This document shows, piece by piece, positions 31,973 through 44,131 of a DNA stretch of 48,812 bases (the stretch's first letter is position 1; each line of letters starts with the position of its first letter). The position numbers were made by a program, and so were the translations under genes. Source of the stretch: Methylobacteriaceae bacterium (GTDB lineage: Bacteria; Pseudomonadota; Alphaproteobacteria; Rhizobiales; Beijerinckiaceae); contig JAFAME010000204.1 of assembly GCA_019233695.1 (NCBI GenBank), positions 1-48,812 of the forward strand. The letters run 5' to 3'. Under the pieces are notes generated by a model. That model did not search any database. It was not told where the DNA came from and saw only the letters and a program-made list of their open reading frames with translations.

Positions 31973-32926
31973 ATGAAGATGAGATTGTTGTTTGCCGTGG
32001 CGGCCATCCTGAGCGTTGCCGCGCCGATCGGCGCTGAGGCCAAGGACAAGGTGTTCGCCCTTGTGCCCAAGGCGATGAACAACCCGTTCTTCGACCAGGC
32101 GCGCGATGGGTGCATGAAGGCCGCCAAGGAAATTGGCGGCATCGAATGCCTGTTCACCGGTCCGCCCGACGCCACCGAACAGGAGCAGGTCGAGATCATC
32201 CAGGACCTGATCACGCGCAAGGTCGACGGTCTGGGCGTCTCGGCAGCCAATGCGCCGGCCGTCGCCAAGGTGCTGCAGCGCGCCAAGGAGGCCAATATCC
32301 CGGTCATCACCTGGGACAGCGATCTGTTGCCGCAAGACAAGGGGCTGCGCGCCTCCTACATTGGCACGGTCAACGAGCAGGTCGGCATGGAGGTCGCCAA
32401 ACGCGCCATGGCGCTGAAGCCGAACGGCGGCACGTTTTGCATCCAGACCGGCGGTCCCGCGGCGGCAAACATGAACGACCGCATCAAGGGAATGCTGGAG
32501 ACCTTGCCGCAGGACAAATGGAAGCAGGTCGCCGGCTGCCCCGTCTACAACAACGACGACTTCCCGCTGTCGCTCAGCCAGCTCGCCGACATCCTCGCGA
32601 AATATCCGAAGATCGATGCCGTGCTCGACGCCGGCGGCGCCCCCGAGATGGTCACCCAGGCCTATCGGCAGCTGATGGCGAAATACGCCGATCGCCTGAA
32701 GTCCAATGACCTTGTCATGATCTTCGTCGAAACCCTGCCGATGCAGATGGATCTGCTGCGCGAGGGGTTGAGCAACGGCCAGGTCGGCCAGCGTCCGTTC
32801 GAAATGGGTTACCGCGCCATGTACGTGCTGAACGATCTTACTCAGGGCAAGTCCGTGCAGGACCCGATCACCATCGGGCTCGACGTGTGCACGCCTGACA
32901 ACGCCGCTGGCTGCAAGGCGAAATAG
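31973..32926 (+). CDS. Sugar ABC transporter substrate-binding protein (peripla_BP_4 type)
   Basis: This is a periplasmic binding protein of 317 residues with signal peptide MKMRLLFAVAAILSVAAPIGAEA. The mature protein begins KDKVFALVPKAMNNPFFDQARDG, followed by NAPAVAKVLQRAKEANIPVITWDSD, as in the ribose/galactose-binding group. It ends in CTPDNAAGCKAK. GGAGGAG lies directly before ATG 31973. The terminator-like hairpin at 32941 follows 15 bases after its stop. The divergent GntR and UxaA-type enzyme suggest a sugar or sugar acid as ligand. Confidence 0.92.
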   Translation: MKMRLLFAVAAILSVAAPIGAEAKDKVFALVPKAMNNPFFDQARDGCMKAAKEIGGIECLFTGPPDATEQEQVEIIQDLITRKVDGLGVSAANAPAVAKVLQRAKEANIPVITWDSDLLPQDKGLRASYIGTVNEQVGMEVAKRAMALKPNGGTFCIQTGGPAAANMNDRIKGMLETLPQDKWKQVAGCPVYNNDDFPLSLSQLADILAKYPKIDAVLDAGGAPEMVTQAYRQLMAKYADRLKSNDLVMIFVETLPMQMDLLREGLSNGQVGQRPFEMGYRAMYVLNDLTQGKSVQDPITIGLDVCTPDNAAGCKAK

Positions 32927-32940
32927 GTCGCCGAACGAAG

Positions 32941-32998
32941 GCCGCCTGAACCTCCGGATGCTCAGGCTCGGGGGCAGGCGGCACTTTTCGAGGCGCGG
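32941..32998 (+). terminator. Terminator-like hairpin after the sugar-binding protein gene
   Basis: gccgcctg (32941-32948) pairs with caggcggc (32985-32992), with a second short pairing inside the loop, and is followed by acttttcg. The position just past the binding protein stop fits a rho-independent terminator closing this operon ahead of zapE. Confidence 0.6.
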
Positions 32999-33090
32999 CG
33001 ACGTCGGCTTGAGCTCGGCTCTTGTGCAGCCGAGCTTTCAACGGCTAGTAGAGCGCGTCCACGGCTCTGCGAGCCCCCTCAGGTCCGTCT

Positions 33091-35324
<2,234 letters not shown>

Positions 35325-35356
35325 TCTTTGCCGCCGATCTCTTGTGAGCCTTTCCC

Positions 35357-36550
35357 ATGAACATTCATGAATATCAGGCCAAGGCGATCCTGCGGGAATT
35401 CGGAGTGCCTGTGTCGCGCGGCGTTCCGGTGCTTGCCGCCAAGGACGCCGAGGCGGCGGCAAGGGAGCTTGGCGGTCCGCTCTGGGTCGTCAAGGCGCAG
35501 ATCCATGCCGGCGGCCGCGGCAAGGGCAAGTTCAAGGAGAAGGAGGCGGGGGACAAGGGAGGCGTCCGGCTCGCCAAATCGGTCGACGAGGTCAAGGCCT
35601 TTGCCGCGCAAATGCTTGGCCGGACGCTGGTGACGGTCCAGACCGGCCCGGCCGGCAAGCAGGTGAACCGCCTCTATATCGAGGAGGGCTCGGACATCGA
35701 GCGTGAGTTCTATCTCTCGGCGCTCGTCGATCGGGCCTCCTCGCGCGTCGCCTTCGTCGTCTCGACCGAGGGCGGGGTCAACATCGAGGATGTCGCGCAC
35801 CGAACGCCCGGGAAGATCCATAGTTTTTCGGTCGATCCGGCAACCGGCGTCATGCCTCACCATGGCCGCACGGTCGCCCAGGCGCTCGGCCTTGCGGGCG
35901 ACCTTGCCAAGCAGGCCGAAAGGCTGGTGCGGCAGCTCTACGCCGCCTTCATTGCCAAGGACATGGCGATGCTCGAGATCAATCCGCTGATTGTCACGCG
36001 CCAGGGGGAGCTGCGCTGCCTCGATGCGAAGATCTCGTTTGACGACAACGCGCTGCACCGGCATCAGGAAATCGTCGCGCTGCGGGATCAGACGGAGGAG
36101 GACGCCAAGGAGATCGAGGCCTCGAAATTCGATCTCAACTACATCGCGCTCGAAGGGACGATCGGCTGCATGGTCAACGGCGCCGGCCTCGCCATGGCGA
36201 CGATGGATATCATAAAACTCTACGGCGAGGCGCCGGCCAATTTTCTCGACGTGGGGGGCGGCGCCTCGAAGGAGAAGGTGACCGCCGCCTTCAAGATCAT
36301 CACTGCCGATCCGAATGTGAAGGGCATCCTGGTCAACATCTTCGGCGGCATCATGCGCTGCGACGTTATCGCCGAAGGGGTGATTGCGGCGGTCAAGGAG
36401 GTCGGCTTGAAGGTGCCGCTCGTGGTCCGCCTGGAGGGGACGAATGTGGATCTCGGCAAGAAGATCCTGCGAGAGTCGGGGCTGAACGTGATCCCTGCCG
36501 ACGATCTCGACGATGCGGCCCAGAAGGTGGTGAAAGCTGTTCGCGGATGA
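35357..36550 (+). CDS. sucC: Succinyl-CoA ligase (ADP/GDP-forming) beta subunit
   Basis: This is the ATP-grasp subunit of succinyl-CoA synthetase, 397 residues. The N-terminal ATP-grasp begins [18 protein letters not shown], the nucleotide contact is [22 protein letters not shown] is in the metal site, and the C-terminal CoA-ligase domain has [30 protein letters not shown] and [14 protein letters not shown]. Normally sucD follows directly. Here 885 bases separate sucC from sucD, and these hold a toxin-antitoxin module with its own promoter. Confidence 0.97.
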   Translation: MNIHEYQAKAILREFGVPVSRGVPVLAAKDAEAAARELGGPLWVVKAQIHAGGRGKGKFKEKEAGDKGGVRLAKSVDEVKAFAAQMLGRTLVTVQTGPAGKQVNRLYIEEGSDIEREFYLSALVDRASSRVAFVVSTEGGVNIEDVAHRTPGKIHSFSVDPATGVMPHHGRTVAQALGLAGDLAKQAERLVRQLYAAFIAKDMAMLEINPLIVTRQGELRCLDAKISFDDNALHRHQEIVALRDQTEEDAKEIEASKFDLNYIALEGTIGCMVNGAGLAMATMDIIKLYGEAPANFLDVGGGASKEKVTAAFKIITADPNVKGILVNIFGGIMRCDVIAEGVIAAVKEVGLKVPLVVRLEGTNVDLGKKILRESGLNVIPADDLDDAAQKVVKAVRG

Positions 36551-36665
36551 GGTTGCGGAGGCTCAACAGCCGATTGTCGCCCGGCAGGGCTCGGAAGACC
36601 GCGCGGAGGCAGTAGGGACGGGCATGGGTTTCGACTGAGGACGCCAACTGCCAAAGGCTCCCTCT

Positions 36666-36703
36666 TGAGGGGTCACACATTCACACATATACTGTGTGAA
36701 TGC
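36666..36703 (+). promoter_or_regulatory. Promoter and palindromic operator of the inserted TA module
   Basis: TTGAGG (36666-36671) and TATACT (36689-36694, 5 of 6 consensus) stand exactly 17 bases apart. The -10 lies in the centre of a perfect 9-base inverted repeat, cattcacac (36679-36687) with gtgtgaatg (36695-36703). An operator covering the -10 is typical for autoregulation by a ribbon-helix-helix antitoxin or its toxin complex. Transcripts from here would also read through into sucD and sucAB. Confidence 0.7.
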
Positions 36704-36774
36704 GACCCAGGATGCATTGGCGATCCCGGAACTCGGAAAAATAAATGAAGTCGACGAAGTCGGAAGGCGGAGCC

Positions 36775-37059
36775 ATGAAAAACCTCACATTGTCCATTGA
36801 TGAGGCTGTCCTCACAAAGGTCCGGCTTTACGCAGCAAGGCGGAACACCAGCGTCAACCGCATCGTCCGTGAGCATCTTGAGCGACTGGCCAGCCTGGAG
36901 CAGAACCCGAATCCAGCCCGCGATCGCTTATTGAAGCTCATGGATGAGTCGCCCGGCCGCATGGGCCCCGACTGGAAGTGGAGGCGTGAGGATGCCTACG
37001 AGGGTAGGGTGCTTCCTGGACACCAACATCCTCCTCTACGCCGCACTGGGAAGAGTTGA
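36775..37059 (+). CDS. Ribbon-helix-helix antitoxin (DUF6364-like)
   Basis: This is a 94-residue DNA-binding antitoxin. MKNLTLSIDEAVLTKVRLYAARRNTSVNRIVREHLERL is a ribbon-helix-helix domain (strand in residues 3-8, two helices at about 9-40). The C-terminal part DRLLKLMDESPGRMGPDWKWRREDAYEGR is the usual toxin-binding region of PIN partners. GGAGCC precedes ATG 36775. The reading frame continues about 20 codons past the usual end (RVLPGHQHPPLRRTGKS), so its 3' end overlaps the PIN gene by 68 bases. The GC content is lower than that of the sucC and sucD genes around it. Confidence 0.82.
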   Translation: MKNLTLSIDEAVLTKVRLYAARRNTSVNRIVREHLERLASLEQNPNPARDRLLKLMDESPGRMGPDWKWRREDAYEGRVLPGHQHPPLRRTGKS

Positions 37060-37417
37060 TGAGCCACAGAAATACGCGATAAGTCGCGAACTGCTGGCGG
37101 CGTGGGACTTTGGTCTTTCAACACAGGTGTTGGGAGAGTTCTTCGTCAACGCTCAGCGCAAGTCATCGCGACCGCTCAGTGCCGCTGAAGCGGCGAACTG
37201 GGTCGCACAATTCGAAGAACGGCCTTGCGCGGATCTGGACCTATCCATAGTTCGGGCGGCGATCGATGCCTCTCAGCGGTTTCAGATTTCATATTGGGAT
37301 GCTGCCATCCTTGCCGCCGCGGAGCGCCTTGGCTCAAACCTCGTCTACACCGAAGACCTCAACCATGGACAAATCTATGGATCGGTGCGTGTGATAAATC
37401 CGTTCCGGGCCCACTGA
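36992..37417 (+). CDS. PIN domain ribonuclease toxin (VapC-like)
   Basis: This is a 141-residue PIN domain toxin, a metal-dependent RNase. The acidic residues are D10 (GCFLDTNILLYA), E49 (VLGEFF), D103 (SYWDAAILAAAE) and D122 (VYTEDLNHGQ), all in canonical order. ATG 36992 follows GGAGG closely and gives the short N-terminus usual for VapC; an earlier in-frame ATG at 36944 would add 16 residues. It starts inside the antitoxin gene. The gap to sucD is only 18 bases, so sucD is likely coexpressed with the toxin. Confidence 0.88.
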   Translation: MPTRVGCFLDTNILLYAALGRVDEPQKYAISRELLAAWDFGLSTQVLGEFFVNAQRKSSRPLSAAEAANWVAQFEERPCADLDLSIVRAAIDASQRFQISYWDAAILAAAERLGSNLVYTEDLNHGQIYGSVRVINPFRAH

Positions 37418-37435
37418 CGCGAAAGAGCCAATTTG

Positions 37436-38323
<888 letters not shown>

Positions 38324-38411
38324 AGCGGTTGCGAGAATGCTGTCCTGAGGTCCTACTTCCGCCAGCTTCGCGGCCGAGAACACGAGACAGCGAGAGCATC
38401 GGGTGAAAATG

Positions 38412-41372
38412 ATGGCACGTCAGGATCTTAACGAGGCGCTTCTGGAAACCTCCTTCCTCTATGGCGGCAACGCCGCCTATATCGAGGACCTTTACGCGCG
38501 CTACGAGGCCGACCCCACGAGCATCGACCCTGAATGGCAGGCCTTCTTTGCCGGCCTCGAGGACAATGGTGCGGACGTCGAGCGTCTGGCCCGCGGGCCC
38601 TCCTGGACCAAGCCCAACTGGCCCGTCCATGCCAACGGCGAGATCGTCTCGCTGCTCGACGGCAACTGGCCGGCGGCCGAGGCGGCGCTTGGCGAGAAGA
38701 TCAAGGCGAAGGCAGCCCGCGAGGGCAGGGAGCTTTCCTCACACGACGTGGAGACGGCAGGCCGCGACAGCGTTCGCGCCATCATGATGATCCGCGCCTA
38801 CCGCATTCGCGGCCATTTCCATGCCAATCTCGATCCGCTCGGCATCGAGCCGCCGCGCGAGGATGCCGAACTGCAGCCCACGAGCTACGGCTTCACCGAG
38901 GCTGACTACGATCGCAGGATCTTCATCGACAACGTGCTCGGCCTTGAATACGCGACCATCAGGGAGATGGTCGTCATCCTGCGCCGCACCTATTGCGGCA
39001 CGATCGGCTACGAGTTCATGCATATCTCGGATCCGGCCGCCAAATCGTGGATCCAGGAGCGCATCGAGGGGCCGGACAAGGAGATCACCTTCACGCGCGA
39101 AGGCAAGCGCGCCATCCTCAACAAGCTCATCGAGGCCGAAGGCTTCGAGAAGTTTCTCGACGTCAAATATACCGGGACAAAGCGCTTCGGGCTCGACGGC
39201 GGCGAGGCGATGATTCCCGCCCTGGAGCAGATCATCAAGCGCGGCGGCGCATTGGGCGTGAAGGAGATCGTGTTCGGCATGGCCCATCGCGGCCGGCTGA
39301 ACGTCCTCTCGCAGGTGATGGCAAAGCCTCATCGCGCCATCTTCAACGAGTTCAAGGGCGGCTCGTCGGCCCCTGACGACGTGGAGGGCTCAGGCGACGT
39401 CAAATATCACCTCGGCGCCTCCTCGGACCGCGAGTTCGACGGCAACAAGGTGCACCTGTCGCTGACGGCAAACCCCTCGCATCTCGAAATCGTCAACCCG
39501 GTCGTGCTCGGCAAGGTGCGCGCCAAGCAGGATCAGTACAACGACATCGTCGAGCGTTCGCAGGTAATGCCTCTGCTGATCAGCGGCGATGCGTCCTTTG
39601 CCGGGCAGGGCGTGGTGGCCGAGTGCTTCGGATTGTCCGGGCTCAAGGGGCACCGCACCGGCGGGTCGGTGCATTTCATCGTCAACAACCAGATCGGCTT
39701 CACCACCTATCCGCGCTATTCCCGCTCTTCGCCGTATCCGTCCGACGTCGCCAAGATGATCGAGGCGCCGATCTTCCACGTGAACGGCGACGATCCCGAG
39801 GCGGTCGTCCATTGCGCGCGAATCGCCACCGAGTTCCGGCAGCGGTTCCACCGACCGGTCGTCATCGACATGTTCTGCTATCGGCGGTTCGGCCACAACG
39901 AGGGCGACGAGCCGGGCTTCACCCAGCCGCTGATGTATCGCAAGATCAAATCGCACAAGACGACGCTCCAAATCTATGCCGAGCGGCTGACGGGCGAGGG
40001 CCTCGTCACGCAGGTGGAAGTCGAGAAGATGCGGGCGGAGTGGCGCCAGCATCTGGAGACGGAGCACGAAGTCGGCCAGTCGTACAAGCCCAACAAGGCT
40101 GACTGGCTCGACGGCCGCTGGTCCGGCCTGAAGGCAGTGCACGACAATGTCGATGACCCCAGGCGCGGCCGAACCGGCGTCGAACTCAGGCAACTGCGGA
40201 CCATCGGGCAACGCATCACCGCCGTGCCCGAGGGCTTTCACGCCCATCGGACGATCCAGCGGTTCCTCGACAATCGCCGCAAGGCGATCGAGACCGGCGA
40301 GGGCATCGATTGGGCGACGGCTGAGTCGCTCGCCTTCGCCTCGCTCCTTGAGGACGGGCACCGAGTGCGCCTGTCGGGGCAGGACTCCGAGCGCGGCACA
40401 TTTTCGCAACGCCACTCGGTGTTGATCGACCAGGAAACCGAGGCGCGTTACGTGCCGCTGAACAACATCAGCGACGCGCAGGCACGCTATGAGGTCGTCA
40501 ACTCGATGCTGTCGGAAGAGGCGGTGCTTGGCTTCGAGTACGGCTACACCCTATCGGAGCCGAACGCGCTGACGTTGTGGGAGGCGCAGTTCGGCGACTT
40601 CGCCAACGGCGCGCAGGTGGTCTTCGACCAGTTCGTCTCCTCCGGCGAACGCAAGTGGCTGCGCATGTCGGGCCTCGTGTGTCTCCTGCCGCACGGCTAT
40701 GAAGGGCAGGGCCCGGAACATTCCTCGGCGAGGCTCGAGCGCTTCCTGCAGATCTGCGCCGAGGACAACCTGCAGATCGCCAACTGCACAACGCCGGCGA
40801 ACTATTTCCACATCCTGCGCCGCCAGCTGAAGCGCGACTTCCGCAAACCGCTGATCCTGATGACGCCGAAGTCGCTGCTGCGCCACAAGCGGGCGGTTTC
40901 ACGGCTCGATGAAATGGGCCCCGACGCCACGTTTCATCGCGTTCTGTGGGACGGTGCGGAATCGAGCCCAGGCGAAAGGATCAGGCTCGCCGCCCCCGAC
41001 AGGATCCGTCGTGTTGTTCTGTGCTCGGGAAAGGTCTACTTCGATCTCTACGAAGAACGGGAAAAGCGTGAGGTAGGCGACGTCTACATCTACCGGGTCG
41101 AGCAGCTTTATCCGTTCCCGCTGAAGGCCTTGATCACCGAGCTCTCGCGCTTCAAGAACGCCGAGATCGTATGGTGCCAGGAGGAGCCCAAGAACATGGG
41201 CGCCTGGAGCTTTGCCGAACCGTATCTGGAATGGGTGCTGGGCCAGGTGGGCGGCAAGGCAAAGCGCGCGCGCTACGTCGGCCGGCCGGCGTCGGCGGCG
41301 ACCGCCACCGGCGTGATGTCGAAGCATCTCGGGCAATTGAAGGCGTTGCTCGACGAAGCCCTCGCCGAATGA
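38412..41372 (+). CDS. sucA: 2-oxoglutarate dehydrogenase E1 component
   Basis: This is the thiamine diphosphate-dependent E1 subunit of the 2-oxoglutarate dehydrogenase complex, 986 residues. The N-terminal segment MARQDLNEALLETSFLYGGNAAYIEDLYARYE contacts the E2 core. GMAHRGRLNVL, NPSHLEIVNPVVLG, GDASFAGQGVVAE, NNQIGFTT and DMFCYRRFGHNEGDEP are the conserved ThDP and active-site regions. GYEGQGPEHSSARLERFLQ lies in the C-terminal part. The start is ATG 38412; in-frame GTG 38403 and ATG 38409 lie just before it. It is in the expected place after sucD. Confidence 0.97.
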   Translation: MARQDLNEALLETSFLYGGNAAYIEDLYARYEADPTSIDPEWQAFFAGLEDNGADVERLARGPSWTKPNWPVHANGEIVSLLDGNWPAAEAALGEKIKAKAAREGRELSSHDVETAGRDSVRAIMMIRAYRIRGHFHANLDPLGIEPPREDAELQPTSYGFTEADYDRRIFIDNVLGLEYATIREMVVILRRTYCGTIGYEFMHISDPAAKSWIQERIEGPDKEITFTREGKRAILNKLIEAEGFEKFLDVKYTGTKRFGLDGGEAMIPALEQIIKRGGALGVKEIVFGMAHRGRLNVLSQVMAKPHRAIFNEFKGGSSAPDDVEGSGDVKYHLGASSDREFDGNKVHLSLTANPSHLEIVNPVVLGKVRAKQDQYNDIVERSQVMPLLISGDASFAGQGVVAECFGLSGLKGHRTGGSVHFIVNNQIGFTTYPRYSRSSPYPSDVAKMIEAPIFHVNGDDPEAVVHCARIATEFRQRFHRPVVIDMFCYRRFGHNEGDEPGFTQPLMYRKIKSHKTTLQIYAERLTGEGLVTQVEVEKMRAEWRQHLETEHEVGQSYKPNKADWLDGRWSGLKAVHDNVDDPRRGRTGVELRQLRTIGQRITAVPEGFHAHRTIQRFLDNRRKAIETGEGIDWATAESLAFASLLEDGHRVRLSGQDSERGTFSQRHSVLIDQETEARYVPLNNISDAQARYEVVNSMLSEEAVLGFEYGYTLSEPNALTLWEAQFGDFANGAQVVFDQFVSSGERKWLRMSGLVCLLPHGYEGQGPEHSSARLERFLQICAEDNLQIANCTTPANYFHILRRQLKRDFRKPLILMTPKSLLRHKRAVSRLDEMGPDATFHRVLWDGAESSPGERIRLAAPDRIRRVVLCSGKVYFDLYEEREKREVGDVYIYRVEQLYPFPLKALITELSRFKNAEIVWCQEEPKNMGAWSFAEPYLEWVLGQVGGKAKRARYVGRPASAATATGVMSKHLGQLKALLDEALAE

Positions 41373-41438
41373 TGCACGTCATGGCAGGCTTGGGGCGGCC
41401 GGCCGGTCCGGCGTCAGCGGCGCAGAGGCAGAGGCAAG

Positions 41439-42728
41439 ATGGCAACCGAAATTCGCGTTCCCACGCTGGGCGAATCCGTCACCGAAGCCACCATCGGCAA
41501 ATGGTTCAAGAAGACCGGCGAGACGGTGAAGGCCGATGAGCCGCTGGTCGAGCTTGAGACCGACAAGGTCACGCTCGAGGTGAATGCGCCCTCAGCCGGC
41601 GTTCTTGCCGATATTGCCGTTGACGACGGCGAGACGGTGGGGGTCGGCGCTCTCCTTGGTCATATCAACGCCGCCGGCGACGGACCGGCTGCCGGCGCCG
41701 CGAAGGTCGGCCCGCCACCGCAGGCCCCGGCCGCCAAAACCGAGGCCCCCAAGCCGCCGGCGACGCCGGCCAAACGGACCCCGCCGCAGCTTGAGCCGAG
41801 GCCCGAAGGCGCCCCTGCCACGCCGCCGTCGCCGGCGGCCACCAAGATCGCCGCGGATCATGATCTCGACCTTGCGGCGGTTGCCGGCTCGGGCAGGCGA
41901 GGGCAGGTCCTGAAGGGCGACGTCCTCGACGCAATCGCCAGAGGCGCGGCGCGTCCCGCGACCGCCCCTGTCGCGCCGCCCGCACCGCCTCCGGTCACGC
42001 TGCGCGCGCCCGCCGCACCCGACGATGCCGCGCGCGAGGAGCGGGTGCGCATGACGCGGCTGCGCCAGACCATCGCCCGCCGTCTCAAGGAGGCGCTCAA
42101 TACAGCCGCCATGCTGACGACCTTCAACGAGGTCGACATGAGCGAAATCATGGCGCTACGCAACCGCTACAAGGACGTTTTCGAGAAGCGGCACGGCGTG
42201 AAGCTCGGCTTCATGAGCTTCTTCGTGAAGGCCTGTGTCCAGGCGCTGAAAGACATTCCGGCCGCCAATGCCGAAATCGACGGCCAGGATCTTGTCTACA
42301 AGAACTACTACCATGTCGGCATCGCCGTGGGGACCGACAAAGGTCTCGTCGTGCCGGTCGTGCGCGATGCCGACCGGCTGGGTCTTGCCGCCATCGAGAA
42401 GTCGATTGCCGATTTCGCCAGGCGCGCGCGGGACGGCCAGCTCAAGATCGAGGAGATGCAGGGCGGCACGTTCACCATCACCAACGGTGGTATCTACGGG
42501 TCGCTGATGTCGACGCCTATTCTCAATGCGCCGCAGTCGGGCATTCTCGGCATGCACAAGATCCAGGAGCGGCCGGTCGCCATCGGCGGCAAGGTCGAGA
42601 TCCGGCCGATGATGTATCTGGCGCTCTCCTACGATCACCGCATCGTCGACGGCAAGGAGGCGGTCACCTTCCTGGTGCGCGTCAAGGAGCAGCTCGAAGA
42701 CCCCGGCCGTTTCGTGCTCGACTTGTGA
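41439..42728 (+). CDS. sucB: Dihydrolipoyllysine-residue succinyltransferase (E2)
   Basis: This is the E2 core of the 2-oxoglutarate dehydrogenase complex, 429 residues. The single lipoyl domain (residues 1-77) has the lipoylated lysine K43 in [10 protein letters not shown] long Ala/Pro linker (about 80-125) follows. The E1/E3-binding domain is [22 protein letters not shown] (about 128-160). The catalytic domain ends with [12 protein letters not shown], whose histidine and aspartate form the active site. GGCAAG lies before the ATG. In most relatives lpdA follows directly; here about 1.4 kb of small accessory genes come between. Confidence 0.97.
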   Translation: MATEIRVPTLGESVTEATIGKWFKKTGETVKADEPLVELETDKVTLEVNAPSAGVLADIAVDDGETVGVGALLGHINAAGDGPAAGAAKVGPPPQAPAAKTEAPKPPATPAKRTPPQLEPRPEGAPATPPSPAATKIAADHDLDLAAVAGSGRRGQVLKGDVLDAIARGAARPATAPVAPPAPPPVTLRAPAAPDDAAREERVRMTRLRQTIARRLKEALNTAAMLTTFNEVDMSEIMALRNRYKDVFEKRHGVKLGFMSFFVKACVQALKDIPAANAEIDGQDLVYKNYYHVGIAVGTDKGLVVPVVRDADRLGLAAIEKSIADFARRARDGQLKIEEMQGGTFTITNGGIYGSLMSTPILNAPQSGILGMHKIQERPVAIGGKVEIRPMMYLALSYDHRIVDGKEAVTFLVRVKEQLEDPGRFVLDL

Positions 42729-42740
42729 CAGCCACGGTCA

Positions 42741-43103
42741 ATGAGCGACGGGCCGCCCGACGAGGAGGATCTGGAAGCGTTTGTTCCATCGTGGGACCAG
42801 AATGTTGCCGACGCTGCCGTTGGCAAAACAATCCTTGCCGGCGTGACGTATTTCGAGTCGGGCGGCCAGACGCTGCGATCGCAAGAACAATATCACGGCA
42901 TCATTGTTTCAGTTGACCCGAAGGTCGGGGTTCACGTTCGCTGCGCGGGTGCGCACGCCGGCGAAACAATTTGTCTGCCTCCTCACACGAGAGTTTTCAC
43001 ACGCGCGAGCCCTGGCAACTACACTCTTCGTTCGACAGGGGAGATTGTGACCGACCCCGATTTTTTCACGACCTGGTCGGTCACACCTCCCGTGAAGAAT
43101 TGA
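42741..43103 (+). CDS. Hypothetical protein in the sucB-lpdA gap
   Basis: This is a 120-residue protein starting 12 bases after the sucB stop. It is acidic at the N-terminus (MSDGPPDEEDLEAF) and then rich in short beta-like stretches (GKTILAGVTYFESGGQ, YHGIIVSVDPKVGVHVRC). It has no signal peptide or membrane segment. I recall similar uncharacterised proteins in alphaproteobacteria but no family name is secure. It may be an accessory gene like the DUF genes after it, or a small gene of its own. It is probably transcribed from the suc operon. Confidence 0.6.
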   Translation: MSDGPPDEEDLEAFVPSWDQNVADAAVGKTILAGVTYFESGGQTLRSQEQYHGIIVSVDPKVGVHVRCAGAHAGETICLPPHTRVFTRASPGNYTLRSTGEIVTDPDFFTTWSVTPPVKN

Positions 43104-43226
43104 GACGCCCGCCGCGCCCAGGAGTCGATCGGTTCAGCGTAGGTGGTCCGGCCGATCGAATCGAACAAACTCTAACGATTGCGATATTCTCCACCATGAC
43201 CAAGCTATCCTCGGTCTGACTTGGCC

Positions 43227-43465
43227 ATGCCTACGGTGGCCATCGTTGATGGGGTAAAGATCCAATTCTTCTTCGGGGATCATCCGCCTCCGCATTTCCA
43301 TCTTGTTTTTGCGGGATTCACGGCACAGATCCGCGTGAAGGATTTGGCTGTCATCGAGGGTTCGCTTCCGGCGCCGAAACTGGCAGGTGGGCGACAAGAA
43401 CAGAGGAGCTGAAAAAATGCTGGGAACGCGCGACCGCCAACCAGAACCCTGGGAAGGTCGGGTGA
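43227..43465 (+). pseudogene. DUF4160 protein, frameshifted
   Basis: The first part, MPTVAIVDGVKIQFFFGDHP and PHFHLVFAGFTAQIRV, is the N-terminal half of a DUF4160 protein with its PPHFH motif. The frame meets a stop at 43410-43412, after about 62 codons. From 43391 the missing C-terminal half is still encoded in another frame: ATRTEELKKCWERATANQNP, ending at TGA 43463-43465. A 43391 codon is two bases out of frame with the start. Compared with the family pattern about ten bases seem lost between 43382 and 43390. The tail overlaps the next gene's GTG start by GTGA. So a DUF4160-DUF2442 pair with a broken first member stands here. Confidence 0.75.
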
Positions 43466-43755
43466 AGCTCGGACAACGGATCGTGCGCGTACAGGTCCCC
43501 TCTTTTCCGATCGTCAAGATCACCTTCGACGATGGATATGAGGCGTCGTTTGATTTCTCCTGGCGGTTGCGGTGTGGTCCGGCTTTCGCCCCGCTGAAGA
43601 ATCCGGAATTCTTCAAGACGGCCCACCCTGGTTCGGCCGGCAGTTCGCTCGAATGGCTGACTCCCGCAGGTGAAGAAATCGACTTCTGCGCCGACAGCTT
43701 GCGCATGGAAGCCGAGGGGGTCTGGGACCCAAAGACACGTCAGTGGACCGCTTGA
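43462..43755 (+). CDS. DUF2442 protein, copy 1
   Basis: This is a 97-residue protein. From GTG 43462 it reads (M)KLGQRIVRVQVPSFPIVKIT, then FDDGYEASFDFSW, and ends EEIDFCADSLRMEAEG, which is the DUF2442 domain. This GTG overlaps the stop of the frameshifted DUF4160 reading frame (GTGA), with AAGG before it, so the normal start is the GTG and not an ATG 25 codons upstream. DUF4160 and DUF2442 genes are often adjacent in bacteria and their pairing suggests a toxin-antitoxin-like unit; this is not proven. A second DUF2442 gene follows. Confidence 0.75.
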   Translation: MKLGQRIVRVQVPSFPIVKITFDDGYEASFDFSWRLRCGPAFAPLKNPEFFKTAHPGSAGSSLEWLTPAGEEIDFCADSLRMEAEGVWDPKTRQWTA

Positions 43756-43840
43756 CCCGTCGCCAGCAATGACGGCCTGGGCAGTTCACTGGAAGGCTTT
43801 ACTGTCCGGCCGTGTCACGAGAGCCAGTGGGACCAATCGA

Positions 43841-44131
43841 ATGAAGAAATTACCGCGCATCCGCAGTGTGGCACCGGTCATTCACGGCGTGCTGAAGCTG
43901 TCATTCATCGACGGCTACGAGGGTATCGTCGACCTCCGTCCGGTGATAGCCAGGGGCAAGATTTTTGAGTGGCTCCAAATGCCTGAGAATTTTCAGAAGG
44001 TTCGACTGGACGAATATGGTCACTCAATCTCTTGGATCGACGACGATGGTTATGAAATTGATCTTGGAGCAGACTCCTTGCGCCGAGACTGCCAGAGGCA
44101 GGAAGACATCCACAAGCTCATGGTCAGCTGA
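43841..44131 (+). CDS. DUF2442 protein, copy 2
   Basis: This is a 96-residue protein of the same type as the preceding gene: MKKLPRIRSVAPVIHGVLKL, then SFIDGYEGIVDLRPVIARGK and, near the end, SISWIDDDGYEIDLGADSLR. The shared DGYE and E(I/E)D(L/F).ADSLR pattern is clear, but overall identity is low, so it is not a recent duplication. It lies 20 bases before the lpdA start. Its GC content is lower than that of the neighbouring TCA genes. Confidence 0.75.
   Translation: MKKLPRIRSVAPVIHGVLKLSFIDGYEGIVDLRPVIARGKIFEWLQMPENFQKVRLDEYGHSISWIDDDGYEIDLGADSLRRDCQRQEDIHKLMVS

Noticed and set aside
30839-32335. A 498-codon open frame on the minus strand across the sugar permease and binding protein genes
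   Set aside because: It lies opposite two well-supported genes, is rich in D, H, R and A as expected of antisense frames in high-GC DNA, and has no domain.
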